From Oscillospiraceae bacterium (lineage in GTDB: Bacteria > Bacillota > Clostridia > Oscillospirales > Oscillospiraceae), in assembly GCA_009787625.1 (NCBI GenBank), contig WQSX01000017.1, positions 1 to 32,339 of the forward strand: a stretch of 32,339 nt of DNA. Reading direction: 5' to 3'. The translations under genes were made by a program, and so were the position numbers. Positions 15,787 through 23,982 of the stretch are shown one piece after another (the stretch's first letter is position 1; each line of letters opens with the position of its first letter). The notes beneath the pieces were generated by a model. It was not told the origin of the DNA and made no database searches. It saw only the letters and a program-made list of their open reading frames with translations.

Positions 15787-16809
15787 TTACGCTTTTTTTC
15801 GTGCCGCCCTTAGACTTATGTTGTTGCGAACGCTCTGCACAGTAACTACTGCAATCAAAAGTGCGCCCATAATAATCCTTACTGTCTCAGGATTGACATT
15901 TATCAGACTTAAAGCATAGCGCAGAAGTCCTATGGTGAATACTGCGATAAGAACTCCCGGCATCGACCCTTTTCCTCCGGCTGTGGACATGCCGCCTAAA
16001 ACACACATTGCAATCGCTTCTATTTCATACCCTAATCCCACATCGCTGCGAACCGAGCCTACCCACGATGAAAAGAAAACTGCTGAAACTCCGCTAATTA
16101 AGCCACTGAGCGAAAATACTATAAGGCGTACTTTGCTCACTTTAATTCCGGCGTATTCTGCCGCAGTTCTGTTTGCGCCTATAGCAAACATGTGCCTGCC
16201 AAAGGTTGTCTTGTGCATAATAAACCAGAAAACCCCCGCCAACAGGAAGAAGAAAATAAAGAAATACGGAACAGGCCCAAGCCTTGCGTGATACAGATTT
16301 GCAAACCACTCAACTTCCCTCATCCCACCAACGTTTGCAGGGCCTAATATACGCTCTGAAAGACCTCTGAATAAAATCATGGTACCAAGCGTAACAATCA
16401 TCGCAGGAAGTTCATTAAATTTAATTAAAATCAACCCATTAAACGCACCGCAGAGCAGCCCCACTGCCAAAGCCGTTAATAAGCCGAGCATGGCAGAACC
16501 TGTCGCATTGAATACTACTCCGAGCATTGTTGCCGCTATAACGACAATTGAACCGACAGACAAATCAATCTCACCGAGCAACAGGCAGTATGCCATTGAT
16601 AAGGCGATGAGCCCGCGCACAAGAAAAATGTTGATACCATTAAACAAGTGGTGCGGTACCAAAAAATTGTGATGCAAATTGACACCTAAAATTACGACCC
16701 CGAATAAAAGTGCGAGCAGCATAAACTCCCACCGCATGATGCGAGTTTTGAGACCTTTTGGTGGATTTGCTTCGATAATGCGCTTTGGTCTTTCATTTTG
16801 CAAATTCAT
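15787..16809 (-). CDS. sugar ABC transporter permease (CUT2 family), second subunit
   Basis: This is an inner-membrane permease of the ribose/rhamnose (CUT2) class, 340 residues with about 8-10 hydrophobic segments. It contains the family blocks GEIDLSVGSIVVIAA near residue 75, the ATPase-contacting region AIGANRTAAEYAGIKVSKVRL and the C-terminal AIAMCVLGGMSTAGGKGSMPGVLIAV. I chose the ATG at 16809, four bases after the upstream permease stop, with GGGAG ten bases before it; an earlier codon at 16833 would overlap the first permease. It most likely pairs with the 17800 permease as the RhaP/RhaQ-like heterodimer. Confidence 0.9.
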   Translation of the reverse strand: MNLQNERPKRIIEANPPKGLKTRIMRWEFMLLALLFGVVILGVNLHHNFLVPHHLFNGINIFLVRGLIALSMAYCLLLGEIDLSVGSIVVIAATMLGVVFNATGSAMLGLLTALAVGLLCGAFNGLILIKFNELPAMIVTLGTMILFRGLSERILGPANVGGMREVEWFANLYHARLGPVPYFFIFFFLLAGVFWFIMHKTTFGRHMFAIGANRTAAEYAGIKVSKVRLIVFSLSGLISGVSAVFFSSWVGSVRSDVGLGYEIEAIAMCVLGGMSTAGGKGSMPGVLIAVFTIGLLRYALSLINVNPETVRIIMGALLIAVVTVQSVRNNISLRAARKKA

Positions 16810-16813
16810 CACA

Positions 16814-17800
16814 CTATATCTCCCTTCTCTCAAGGCTTTTGCGTGCTGCGTGGCGCATCATCAGAATATTGGTGATGACTGCAATTAGTATGACAGAACC
16901 CATCAAAGCTTGCTGCCAAAATTGATCTATCCCCATTAGACTGAGCGAGCGAGTCAGGATGGCTATAAGCAATCCTCCCAAGAGCACTCCCGGAACTGTC
17001 CCGTGTCCGCCTTTTAAGCTTACACCGCCAATAACACATGCGGCGATTATATCAAGCTCCATACCCATAGCACTATTGTTCATAGCTGATGCAAATGAAC
17101 CTACAAACATCGCACCTGAGAGTCCTGCAAGTGTTCCATTAAAGGTGTATACTATGAGCTTAACTCTGTCAATGCGTATCCCGCTAATCATAGCTGCCTC
17201 CGGATTTGAACCGACTGCATATATTTGCCGTCCGAACGTAGTCCATTTGAGCACCACAAATACTATGATGTAAACAACAAGCACTATCCAGACAAGATTA
17301 CTCACACCCAAGGTCGAACCTCTGGAAAAATCTAAATACTCAGGCACAAGAAATCGAGTTCCCACCCATTGGTTATTGGAGATAAAGAAAGTCATTCCTC
17401 TAAAAATGTACATAAATCCAAGTGATGCTATAATTGGCAGCACTTTTGCTTTTGTGATGACAAGTCCCACAAGAAATCCGCACAAGGTCCCCACAGCTAT
17501 GCTGAACAAATATGCCATTATGCCGCTTGTTATAAATCCGTCCCGCATCATCAGCGCTGATGCCATGCCCGAGAGAGCTAAAGTAGAGCCGACAGATATA
17601 TCAATGCCGCCAAGCAAAAGAACCATTAGCATGCCTGTCGCCATCATAATCATAAAAGAGTAGTTTCGGAGTATGCTATCAATTTGACCGGGTGTTAGAA
17701 ATACAGGATTTTGCCACTGGACAACGGCGCCAACGACAATTAGTACCAACAAAAGGCTGAACTCACGACGACTTACAAGTTTTCTTAAATTTGCTTTCAC
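16814..17800 (-). CDS. sugar ABC transporter permease (CUT2 family), first subunit
   Basis: This is a 328-residue permease of the CUT2 class. It has the hallmark GGIDISVGSTLALSGM near residue 65, AVGSNPEAAMISGIRIDRVKL as the cytoplasmic coupling region, and IIAACVIGGVSLKGGHGTVPGVLLG near the C-terminus, with about nine membrane segments. The start is GTG at 17800; it shares GTGA with the ATPase stop (four-base overlap) and has GGAGG nine bases upstream, so the two are translationally coupled. With the second permease it forms the transmembrane channel for the sugar, probably L-rhamnose from context. Confidence 0.9.
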   Translation of the reverse strand: MKANLRKLVSRREFSLLLVLIVVGAVVQWQNPVFLTPGQIDSILRNYSFMIMMATGMLMVLLLGGIDISVGSTLALSGMASALMMRDGFITSGIMAYLFSIAVGTLCGFLVGLVITKAKVLPIIASLGFMYIFRGMTFFISNNQWVGTRFLVPEYLDFSRGSTLGVSNLVWIVLVVYIIVFVVLKWTTFGRQIYAVGSNPEAAMISGIRIDRVKLIVYTFNGTLAGLSGAMFVGSFASAMNNSAMGMELDIIAACVIGGVSLKGGHGTVPGVLLGGLLIAILTRSLSLMGIDQFWQQALMGSVILIAVITNILMMRHAARKSLERREI

Positions 17801-19323
17801 CCTGCATCCTCCATTTCTGTTTTTTCAGTATGATTTGCACCCTTTTTCATGGCAAGTTCAAGGATTTTCTCACCCGTTGCATCAGCACGGCTGAGTTCCC
17901 CCGTGACACGCCCTTCACACATGACATATATACGATCGCACATGCCGAGAATTTCCGGCATCTCTGATGAAACCATTATAATCGCCATTCCTTGGGACGC
18001 AAGTTCCCCCATAACTTCATAGATAGCAGCTTTGGCTCCGACATCTACTCCCTTTGTCGGCTCATCCATAATTAAAACTTTTAGGTCGCTTGTCAGAGCT
18101 CTGGCAACGACTAATTTTTGTTGATTACCACCCGATAGAGAACCCGCTGTGTCAAACAATGTTTTTGCCCTGGTGTCAACGCGCTCAGCAAGCTCCTTCG
18201 CCTGTGTCCGCTCAGCTTTTTCATCTATGACACCCCGGTATGAAAACTTTTTAAGCTCGGCTAAAGTTATATTTCTTCCAAGGCCCCAATCCAATATCAA
18301 ACCTTTGTGCTGGCGGTCCTCGGTGAGTAGCCCTATGCCTCTGCGCATGGCTTCTCCGGGAGAGCGGATGGTAACTTTTTCGCCATCGAGGTATATATTG
18401 CCTGCATAATAACGATTGATACCAAAAAGCGTTTCCATCACTTCTGTTCTTCCCGCCCCTACGAGTCCTGTCACTCCAAGGATCTCGCCTTTATTTACTT
18501 TAAAGCTCACATCCTTGTAAATCCCGGTTGATGAAATATTCTCCACTCGTAAAACTTCTTCGCCAATTACTAAATCGAGTTTCGGAAATAATTCATCCAG
18601 TTCCCTGCCAACCATTCCGTGGATGAGGTCATTTTCTGAAACATCGCTAACGTTTTTCGTCCAAATGTATCCGGCATCTCGAAACACCGTAACTCGCGAG
18701 GCCAACCGATACATATCTTCAAAGCGGTGAGAAATAAATATTATTGCCACTCCGTCATCTCTGAGTTTTTCTGCAATTTCGTAGAGACGTGCTGCTTCTC
18801 CGCGAGTGAGCGCAGCAGTTGGTTCGTCCATAATTACAATTCGTGCATTTGTAGAGAGAGCTTTTGCGATTTCTACCATCTGCTGCTGAGCCACACTGAG
18901 ACTGCCCATCAAATCAGTCGAATTAAATTCAGCATCAAGTGCCTGAAGCAGTTCCTGCGCTTCTTTGTGCATGGCACGCCACCCGATAATCCCCATCTTC
19001 ACTTTTTGCCGACCCATGAATATGTTTTCGGTCACCGTGAGGTGTGGAAAAGATGTTACATGCTGATAAATAGCGGCAACACCAAGGTGCGAAGCATCCC
19101 TCGGCGACTTAAATGACACTTTTTTCCCGTCTATAATAATATCGCCCTCATCAGGTATATGCACACCTGTGATGACTTTAATCAGGGTTGATTTCCCTGC
19201 CCCGTTTTCTCCCATTAAGGCATGTATTTCTCCGGGTTTTAACTTAAAATCGACATTATCAAGTGCCTTAACTCCGGGAAATAGTTTTGTGATGCCGCGA
19301 AGTTCCAATATATACTCTGACAT
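17797..19323 (-). CDS. sugar ABC transporter ATP-binding protein (double-domain, CUT2 family)
   Basis: This is a 508-residue ATPase of the RbsA/MglA type with two fused nucleotide-binding domains. Domain 1 has Walker A GENGAGKST (38-46), signature SVAQQQ (143-148) and Walker B IMDEP (164-168). Domain 2 has the degenerate P-loop GLVGAGRT (286-293) usual for this family, LSGGNQQ (396-402) and IMDEP (418-422). Only the first site is expected to be fully competent. AGGAGG lies six bases before the ATG at 19323, whereas an upstream frame extension to 19422 would cross the promoter. It is the first gene of the leftward rhamnose operon, comparable to RhaT of Rhizobium. Confidence 0.93.
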   Translation of the reverse strand: MSEYILELRGITKLFPGVKALDNVDFKLKPGEIHALMGENGAGKSTLIKVITGVHIPDEGDIIIDGKKVSFKSPRDASHLGVAAIYQHVTSFPHLTVTENIFMGRQKVKMGIIGWRAMHKEAQELLQALDAEFNSTDLMGSLSVAQQQMVEIAKALSTNARIVIMDEPTAALTRGEAARLYEIAEKLRDDGVAIIFISHRFEDMYRLASRVTVFRDAGYIWTKNVSDVSENDLIHGMVGRELDELFPKLDLVIGEEVLRVENISSTGIYKDVSFKVNKGEILGVTGLVGAGRTEVMETLFGINRYYAGNIYLDGEKVTIRSPGEAMRRGIGLLTEDRQHKGLILDWGLGRNITLAELKKFSYRGVIDEKAERTQAKELAERVDTRAKTLFDTAGSLSGGNQQKLVVARALTSDLKVLIMDEPTKGVDVGAKAAIYEVMGELASQGMAIIMVSSEMPEILGMCDRIYVMCEGRVTGELSRADATGEKILELAMKKGANHTEKTEMEDAG

Positions 19324-19378
19324 CTCGAACCTCCTGTTTTTTGATGGCAATGTTTTATGCACAAAAAGAATTCCACTC

Positions 19379-19407
19379 TTGACTATGCTATCTTGTGAAG
19401 GTATACT
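19379..19407 (+). promoter_or_regulatory. sigmaA-type promoter for the AraC-family regulator
   Basis: TTGACT (19379-19384) and TATACT (19402-19407) are separated by exactly 17 bases, 84 bases before the regulator ATG. One arm of the inverted repeat ATACTGTGA overlaps the -10, so binding there would repress this promoter (autoregulation is plausible). Confidence 0.6.
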
Positions 19408-19447
19408 GTGAATTATAGACAATTAATTTCAAAATTTCTCACAGTAT
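19403..19447. promoter_or_regulatory. 9-base inverted repeat overlapping both divergent promoters
   Basis: ATACTGTGA (19403-19411) and TCACAGTAT (19439-19447) are perfect inverse complements, 27 bases apart. They flank a leftward -10 TATAAT (complement of 19412-19417), whose -35 position (complement of 19435-19440, GAGAAA) is poor. The leftward transport promoter therefore looks activator-dependent. Confidence 0.5.
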
Positions 19448-19473
19448 CTTGTTTGTTTTTTGCGTTATCTTGT
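19445..19473. promoter_or_regulatory. TATCTTGT direct repeats, candidate AraC-family sites
   Basis: TATCTTGT occurs at 19445-19452 and 19466-19473, spaced 21 bases (two helical turns), with a third copy at 19389-19396. The 21-base pair lies immediately upstream of the weak -35 of the leftward promoter, the classic position for an AraC-type activator. No protein-DNA evidence is available. Confidence 0.4.
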
Positions 19474-19490
19474 CATTTGTGGGGTGTCTG

Positions 19491-20393
19491 ATGCAAGTTT
19501 TTCACTATGAGCTTGACATTAAGCAAAAATCTGTCTGGAAACATGTTTCCGCTACAGCATCTGCGAAGGCTGACTTCATTTATCTTCAAGAAGTTGGTTA
19601 TTTCTATTCCCAAAAAAATTACTACACTACACGTCAAGGGTTGGATTCATTTCTCATCAAGCTTACAATCTCGGGTGGCGGCATCTTGGAATACGGCGGG
19701 CAAAAGCATCAGGTGGGACCCGGGCAGTTTTTTTGGATTGACTGCACAAACATGCAACACTATTACACCGACCCGGAGATAGGACATTGGGATGTCGTCT
19801 GGGTGCACTTTAATGGCGCAAATTCCAAGGCATATTATGAAACGTACAAAAAATTGCTTGGAACCGATGTTATCATAGGAAAACCTTCTTCAAGCTCAAA
19901 TATGCTCGCACTGCTTGAAACGATACTTCAACGAACACCTGAATCGGAGCATTCTTTCTTAGATGAGCAGAACCTTTTTGAGTTTGATATACAAACATCA
20001 GGCTTGCTCACACAACTCATAATGGAGTGCATTTCATCAGAGAGAACCGGCGACAAGCCGGATCACATACCTCCTCTGATCTGCGATATCCGAAATTATC
20101 TGACTGCACATTACACTGAAAAAATAACTCTTGGAGATCTTGCAGATAGATTCAATTTGGACCGGTTTTATCTGCAAAAACTCTTCAAAAAGTACATAGG
20201 TCAATCCCCTGCGGAATATTTAATATACATGAGGATGATTCGTGCTGCCAGCCTTCTTCGCACAGGAGGCATGTCTATAAGTGAAGTTGCATATGCTGTA
20301 GGAATTGAAAGCCTCAGCCATTTTTCATACCAGTTTAAAAAACAAGAGGGAATGACCCCAAGTCAATACAGAAAATTCTGGCCTTCGCTTTGA
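19491..20393 (+). CDS. AraC family transcriptional regulator (likely rhamnose regulator)
   Basis: This is a 300-residue regulator with an N-terminal cupin-like sugar-sensing domain (about 30-130, including LTISGGGILEYGGQKHQVGPGQFFWIDC). The C-terminal AraC/XylS DNA-binding domain has its first helix-turn-helix at about 213-232 (ITLGDLADRFNLDRFYLQKLFK) and its second at about 262-283 (SISEVAYAVGIESLSHFSYQFKK). I use the ATG at 19491 with GGGGTG upstream; an upstream TTG is less likely. It sits between the two divergent arms of the rhamnose locus and is the obvious candidate activator of both. The effector is inferred from context. Confidence 0.92.
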   Translation: MQVFHYELDIKQKSVWKHVSATASAKADFIYLQEVGYFYSQKNYYTTRQGLDSFLIKLTISGGGILEYGGQKHQVGPGQFFWIDCTNMQHYYTDPEIGHWDVVWVHFNGANSKAYYETYKKLLGTDVIIGKPSSSSNMLALLETILQRTPESEHSFLDEQNLFEFDIQTSGLLTQLIMECISSERTGDKPDHIPPLICDIRNYLTAHYTEKITLGDLADRFNLDRFYLQKLFKKYIGQSPAEYLIYMRMIRAASLLRTGGMSISEVAYAVGIESLSHFSYQFKKQEGMTPSQYRKFWPSL

Positions 20394-20419
20394 GCACATC
20401 CGGCAGTGCATAAATATAG

Positions 20420-20433
20420 TGAAAACGTTTCCG
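20420..20433. promoter_or_regulatory. cre-like catabolite control site upstream of rhaB
   Basis: TGAAAACGTTTCCG matches the CcpA cre consensus TGNNANCGNTNNCA at all but the last position and carries the AACGTT-type palindromic core. It lies 62 bases upstream of the rhaB -35, where a bound repressor could block activator access. A chance match is possible. Confidence 0.4.
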
Positions 20434-20439
20434 AATAGT

Positions 20440-20488
20440 AGCCTGTAAGCTCTAAAAAACTACAAGCCTGTAAGTTCTTAAAAAAATC
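20440..20488. promoter_or_regulatory. two direct repeats upstream of the rhaB promoter
   Basis: AGCCTGTAAGCTCTAAAAAAC (20440 onward; one base of variation in the middle) recurs as AGCCTGTAAGTTCTTAAAAA (20465 onward). The copies are 25 bases apart and end just upstream of the -35 at 20495. Tandem sites next to a weak -35 are the usual arrangement for AraC-family activators, and the araC-type gene is immediately upstream. Confidence 0.5.
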
Positions 20489-20494
20489 TTACAC

Positions 20495-20524
20495 TTGCAT
20501 ATTCGAGGCGTTCTGTGATACTAT
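20495..20524 (+). promoter_or_regulatory. promoter for the rhaB operon with internal inverted repeat
   Basis: TTGCAT (20495-20500) and TACTAT (20519-20524) are 18 bases apart. An imperfect inverted repeat, GCGTTCTGTGATAC against GTATGTCATAGAACGC (about 20508-20546), covers the -10 and the start region and could be an operator. Confidence 0.5.
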
Positions 20525-20572
20525 TATAGGGTATGTCATAGAACGCTTTCTTGTAAAGGAAAACATTTTATT

Positions 20573-21973
20573 ATGGAATTAAAAGCTCATCTTGCAATTG
20601 ATATTGGTGCCTCGGGTGGACGGCATATTCTTGGGTGGCTTGAAGATGGAAAGCTGAGGCTTGAAGAAGTCCACCGTTTTCCAAACGGCATGAAACAGAA
20701 AGACGGTTGCCTTTACTGGGATGTTGAGGCTATTTTCTCTGAGATTATTGCAGGGCTTAAAAAATGTGCAGAAATTGGTAAGATTCCCGTGAGTGTCGGC
20801 ATTGATACTTGGGGGGTTGACTTTGTTCTCCTTGATAAAGACGGCAATCTTGTTGCTCCGACGATCGCCTACCGCGACAGCCGCACTGACGGCATGGATA
20901 TCGAGGTGAGCAAGTGCATTTCAGAACCTGAATTATATGCCCGTGCAGGTATACAAAAAATGCTGATTAATACAGTATATCAGCTCATGGCGATAAAGAA
21001 AAGCTCTGAATACACTTTAAAATCAGCGGCACATCTGCTTATGATGCCGGATTACTTCCACTACAGGCTCAGTGGTGTGATGAAAAATGAGTACACCATC
21101 GCTACAACCGGAGCACTTATAAATTCCGAGTCAAAGACGTGGGATGATGAAATTATAAGCCGCTGTGGTTTCCCTCGTGAGATTTTTGGTGAGATTGTTC
21201 CTGCGGGTACTATCCTTGGCGGTTTTACAGAGCAGATAAAAAACACCTTTGGGTTTGACTCAACCGTTATTATGCCTCCTTCACATGATACAGCCGGTGC
21301 TTTTCTCGCTGTGCCTACGAAATCAGACCGCAGCGTCTATATTTCCAGCGGTACGTGGAGTTTGATGGGTGTTGAACTTCTCTCCCCCATCACCAACGAA
21401 ATCAGCAGAGTGGCAAACATCACAAACGAGGGCGGCTATAACTATCGCTATCGCTACCTTAAAAACATTGCAGGGCTTTGGCTTTTGCAGTGTGTCCGCA
21501 ATGAAATCGGTGATGGAATAGATTATGCGGAGCTTGTTAAAATGGCACGTAAATCAGGTTGTGATACTATTTTTGATGTAAACGATGATCGTTTTACTTC
21601 GCCTGCGAGTATGGTCGAGGCAATCTCTGAGGTCTGCCGTGAGGCGGGTCAGACGGTGCCGTCTTCAATTGCTGATTTTGCTCGAAGCATTTTTCGTAGC
21701 CTTGCCGTCTCCTATTCAAATACCGCAAAAGACCTTGAAGCTCTCACCGGCACAACCTTTGAGAGCGTTAACATTATCGGCGGCGGTAGCCAAAATGAGT
21801 TTCTAAACGAGCTGACAGCCAAGGCAACGGGCCTCCCCGTCTATGCCGGTCCCACCGAGGGAACTGCGCTTGGAAGCATTGCCGCACAAATGATTTCGAT
21901 GGGTGTGCTCGCCGACTTAGAAGATGCACGTAAAGTTATCCGCAATAGTTTTGATATTAAGTTTTATAAGTAG
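20573..21973 (+). CDS. rhaB: rhamnulokinase
   Basis: This FGGY-family kinase phosphorylates L-rhamnulose to L-rhamnulose 1-phosphate using ATP. At 466 residues it has normal length. The N-terminal phosphate-binding motif is AIDIGASGG (8-16), followed by SVGIDTWGVDFVLLD (74-88), AYRDSRTDGM (99-108) and the catalytic aspartate D239 in PPSHDTAGAF. The second domain has SSGTWSLMGVE (258-268) and the adenine-site INIIGGGSQNEFLNELTA. AAAGG lies 13 bases before the ATG. It is first in a rightward run with rhaEW only seven bases downstream. Confidence 0.96.
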   Translation: MELKAHLAIDIGASGGRHILGWLEDGKLRLEEVHRFPNGMKQKDGCLYWDVEAIFSEIIAGLKKCAEIGKIPVSVGIDTWGVDFVLLDKDGNLVAPTIAYRDSRTDGMDIEVSKCISEPELYARAGIQKMLINTVYQLMAIKKSSEYTLKSAAHLLMMPDYFHYRLSGVMKNEYTIATTGALINSESKTWDDEIISRCGFPREIFGEIVPAGTILGGFTEQIKNTFGFDSTVIMPPSHDTAGAFLAVPTKSDRSVYISSGTWSLMGVELLSPITNEISRVANITNEGGYNYRYRYLKNIAGLWLLQCVRNEIGDGIDYAELVKMARKSGCDTIFDVNDDRFTSPASMVEAISEVCREAGQTVPSSIADFARSIFRSLAVSYSNTAKDLEALTGTTFESVNIIGGGSQNEFLNELTAKATGLPVYAGPTEGTALGSIAAQMISMGVLADLEDARKVIRNSFDIKFYK

Positions 21974-21980
21974 GTGTTTT

Positions 21981-23954
21981 ATGAGTTTAGATATGCTGGT
22001 TGAGATGTCTCGGCGTTATGGGGCAGATGAAGACTACGTGCTTGCCGGAGGTGGTAACACTTCTTTTAAGACTGATAGTGTGATGCATGTAAAGGGTTCG
22101 GGTACTGCGCTATCTACTATTTTGGCGGAGCAATTTGTAGCTATGGATTTAGCCCGGCTCCGTGATATGATAACGCATGAGTATCCCGATGGTCTGAGTG
22201 ATGACGAAAAAGAGGCTAAATCGCTCGCTTCAATGATGGCTTCGAGGCTCCCCGGCGAGGAGCAAAAGCGCCCCAGCGTGGAAGCTATTTTACATGCAAT
22301 TTTCCCACACAAGTTCGTTTTACATGTTCACCCTGCATTGATTAACGGTTTAACTTGCGGCAAAGACGGTGAAGCCAGATGCAGGGAGCTTTTCGGAGAT
22401 AAGGTCATTTGGGTCGATTTGACTCAGCCCGGACTTGGACTGGCTAAGACTTGCGCCGCTCTTTTCAGCAAATATGAGGCTGACTTTGGAAAGCCTCCGC
22501 AAATTATAATTCTCAAAAATCATGGCATCTTTGTTGCGGCTGATTCTGTAGATGAGATAGATACGCTAATGGAGTATGTCGTCAGCACTCTTAAAAAAGC
22601 TGTCTCAGATGTGCCTGATTTTTCCGATACTCCGTTTGATAGAAAAAAAGCATGTGCGATTGCCCCTGCTCTGCGTATGTTAAATTCAAGTGCCGGCAAA
22701 GCTGTTGCCGTATTTTTCACTAATAAAACTGCGGCGACCTTCTCTCGTGATGAGGAATCTATGCGCCCACTTTTGCGACCATTCACCCCCGACCATATTG
22801 TTTACTACGGAGATGAACCTCTGTTTATAGGGGATATGAACTCCGGCACCTTAACTTCTGATATAAAAAATGCATTCGCAGCCTATGTAGAGAGGAAAGG
22901 TTATAAGCCCAGAATTGTTGCGGTGAAGGGGCTTGGATTCTTCGCTCTCGGTGGAGACTTAAAAGAGGCGGAGCGCGCTCGCCTGCTGTTTTTAGATGCC
23001 ATCAAAATTGCAACCTACTCCAAATCTTTTGGTGGATTCAGTCCATTACCTGAAGAGTTTATCGAGTTTATTTTAGGCTGGGAAGTCGAGAGATACCGCA
23101 GCCGAGCTATCAGCAGTGGTCCTTCTTCCGGCAGGCTCGCGGGAAAAATTGCTGTTGTCACAGGCGGCGCACAGGGATTTGGCAAAGGCATTGCCGAGGC
23201 TATGGTGCGTGAGGGCGCTTTTGTTGCGTTGGCGGACTTGAACTTTGAGGGTGCAAAGGACACTGCAGGTGAGCTTTGCGGCAAATTCGGAGCAGGTAAT
23301 GCAACGCCGGTCAGGGCTGATGTTTCAGATGAGAACTCTGTCTGCGCTATGGTCGAAGATGTGATTTTGACCTATGGCGGACTTGACATTTTTGTTTCAA
23401 ACGCAGGTGTTTTGGTCGCCGGAGGGCTGAGTGAGCTTTCAAAAGACAGCTTTGATTTAGTTACCAAGGTCAATTATACGGGTTACTTCCTGTGCGCAAA
23501 ATATGCAAGTGAAGTTATGAAGATTCAGCGCTGTATTGCGCCTGATTATATGATGGATATTGTCGAGATCAACTCCAAGTCAGGGCTTGAGGGAAGTAAT
23601 AAAAATTTCGCTTACGCCGGCAGTAAGTTTGGTGGTATTGGACTCACTCAGAGTTTTGCACTGGAGCTTGCACCGTTTGGCATTAAAGTCAATGCAATCT
23701 GCCCCGGAAATCTCCTTGACGGGCCGCTCTGGTCAGACCCCGACCGCGGACTGTTCAGGCAATATCTTGATTCCGGAAAAGTTCCCGGAGCTAAGACTAT
23801 AGCCGATGTCAGACATTTTTACGAATCAAAAGTTCCACTTGGCAGAGGTTGTGAAACGGAAGATGTCGCTCGTGCGATTTTATATGTAGCCGAGCAACAA
23901 TATGAGACAGGGCAAGCCATTCCCGTAACAGGCGGGCAGGTTATGTTGAGTTAA
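21981..23954 (+). CDS. rhaEW: bifunctional rhamnulose-1-phosphate aldolase/L-lactaldehyde dehydrogenase
   Basis: This is a fusion of a class II aldolase and a short-chain dehydrogenase. The aldolase half (about 1-370) cleaves L-rhamnulose 1-phosphate to DHAP and L-lactaldehyde; zinc ligands are visible as H115 and H117 in LHVHPA and H181 in KNHGIF, and the domain opens AGGGNTSFKT. The dehydrogenase half (about 388-657) oxidises L-lactaldehyde; it has TGGAQGFGKG (394-403), SNAG (473-476), and the catalytic Ser near 532, Y545 and K549 (YAGSK). The 657-residue length and domain order match Bacillus RhaEW. I use the ATG at 21981 with TAGGTG upstream, seven bases after rhaB; the frame extends further upstream only by overlapping rhaB. 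Confidence 0.93.
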   Translation: MSLDMLVEMSRRYGADEDYVLAGGGNTSFKTDSVMHVKGSGTALSTILAEQFVAMDLARLRDMITHEYPDGLSDDEKEAKSLASMMASRLPGEEQKRPSVEAILHAIFPHKFVLHVHPALINGLTCGKDGEARCRELFGDKVIWVDLTQPGLGLAKTCAALFSKYEADFGKPPQIIILKNHGIFVAADSVDEIDTLMEYVVSTLKKAVSDVPDFSDTPFDRKKACAIAPALRMLNSSAGKAVAVFFTNKTAATFSRDEESMRPLLRPFTPDHIVYYGDEPLFIGDMNSGTLTSDIKNAFAAYVERKGYKPRIVAVKGLGFFALGGDLKEAERARLLFLDAIKIATYSKSFGGFSPLPEEFIEFILGWEVERYRSRAISSGPSSGRLAGKIAVVTGGAQGFGKGIAEAMVREGAFVALADLNFEGAKDTAGELCGKFGAGNATPVRADVSDENSVCAMVEDVILTYGGLDIFVSNAGVLVAGGLSELSKDSFDLVTKVNYTGYFLCAKYASEVMKIQRCIAPDYMMDIVEINSKSGLEGSNKNFAYAGSKFGGIGLTQSFALELAPFGIKVNAICPGNLLDGPLWSDPDRGLFRQYLDSGKVPGAKTIADVRHFYESKVPLGRGCETEDVARAILYVAEQQYETGQAIPVTGGQVMLS

Positions 23955-23982
23955 GGTACCTTCGAAAGGAATGGTCATTTTT

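Noticed and set aside
20440-20488. CRISPR-like direct repeats
   Set aside because: Only two short copies with a four-base gap between them; no spacers or cas genes. Activator sites fit better.
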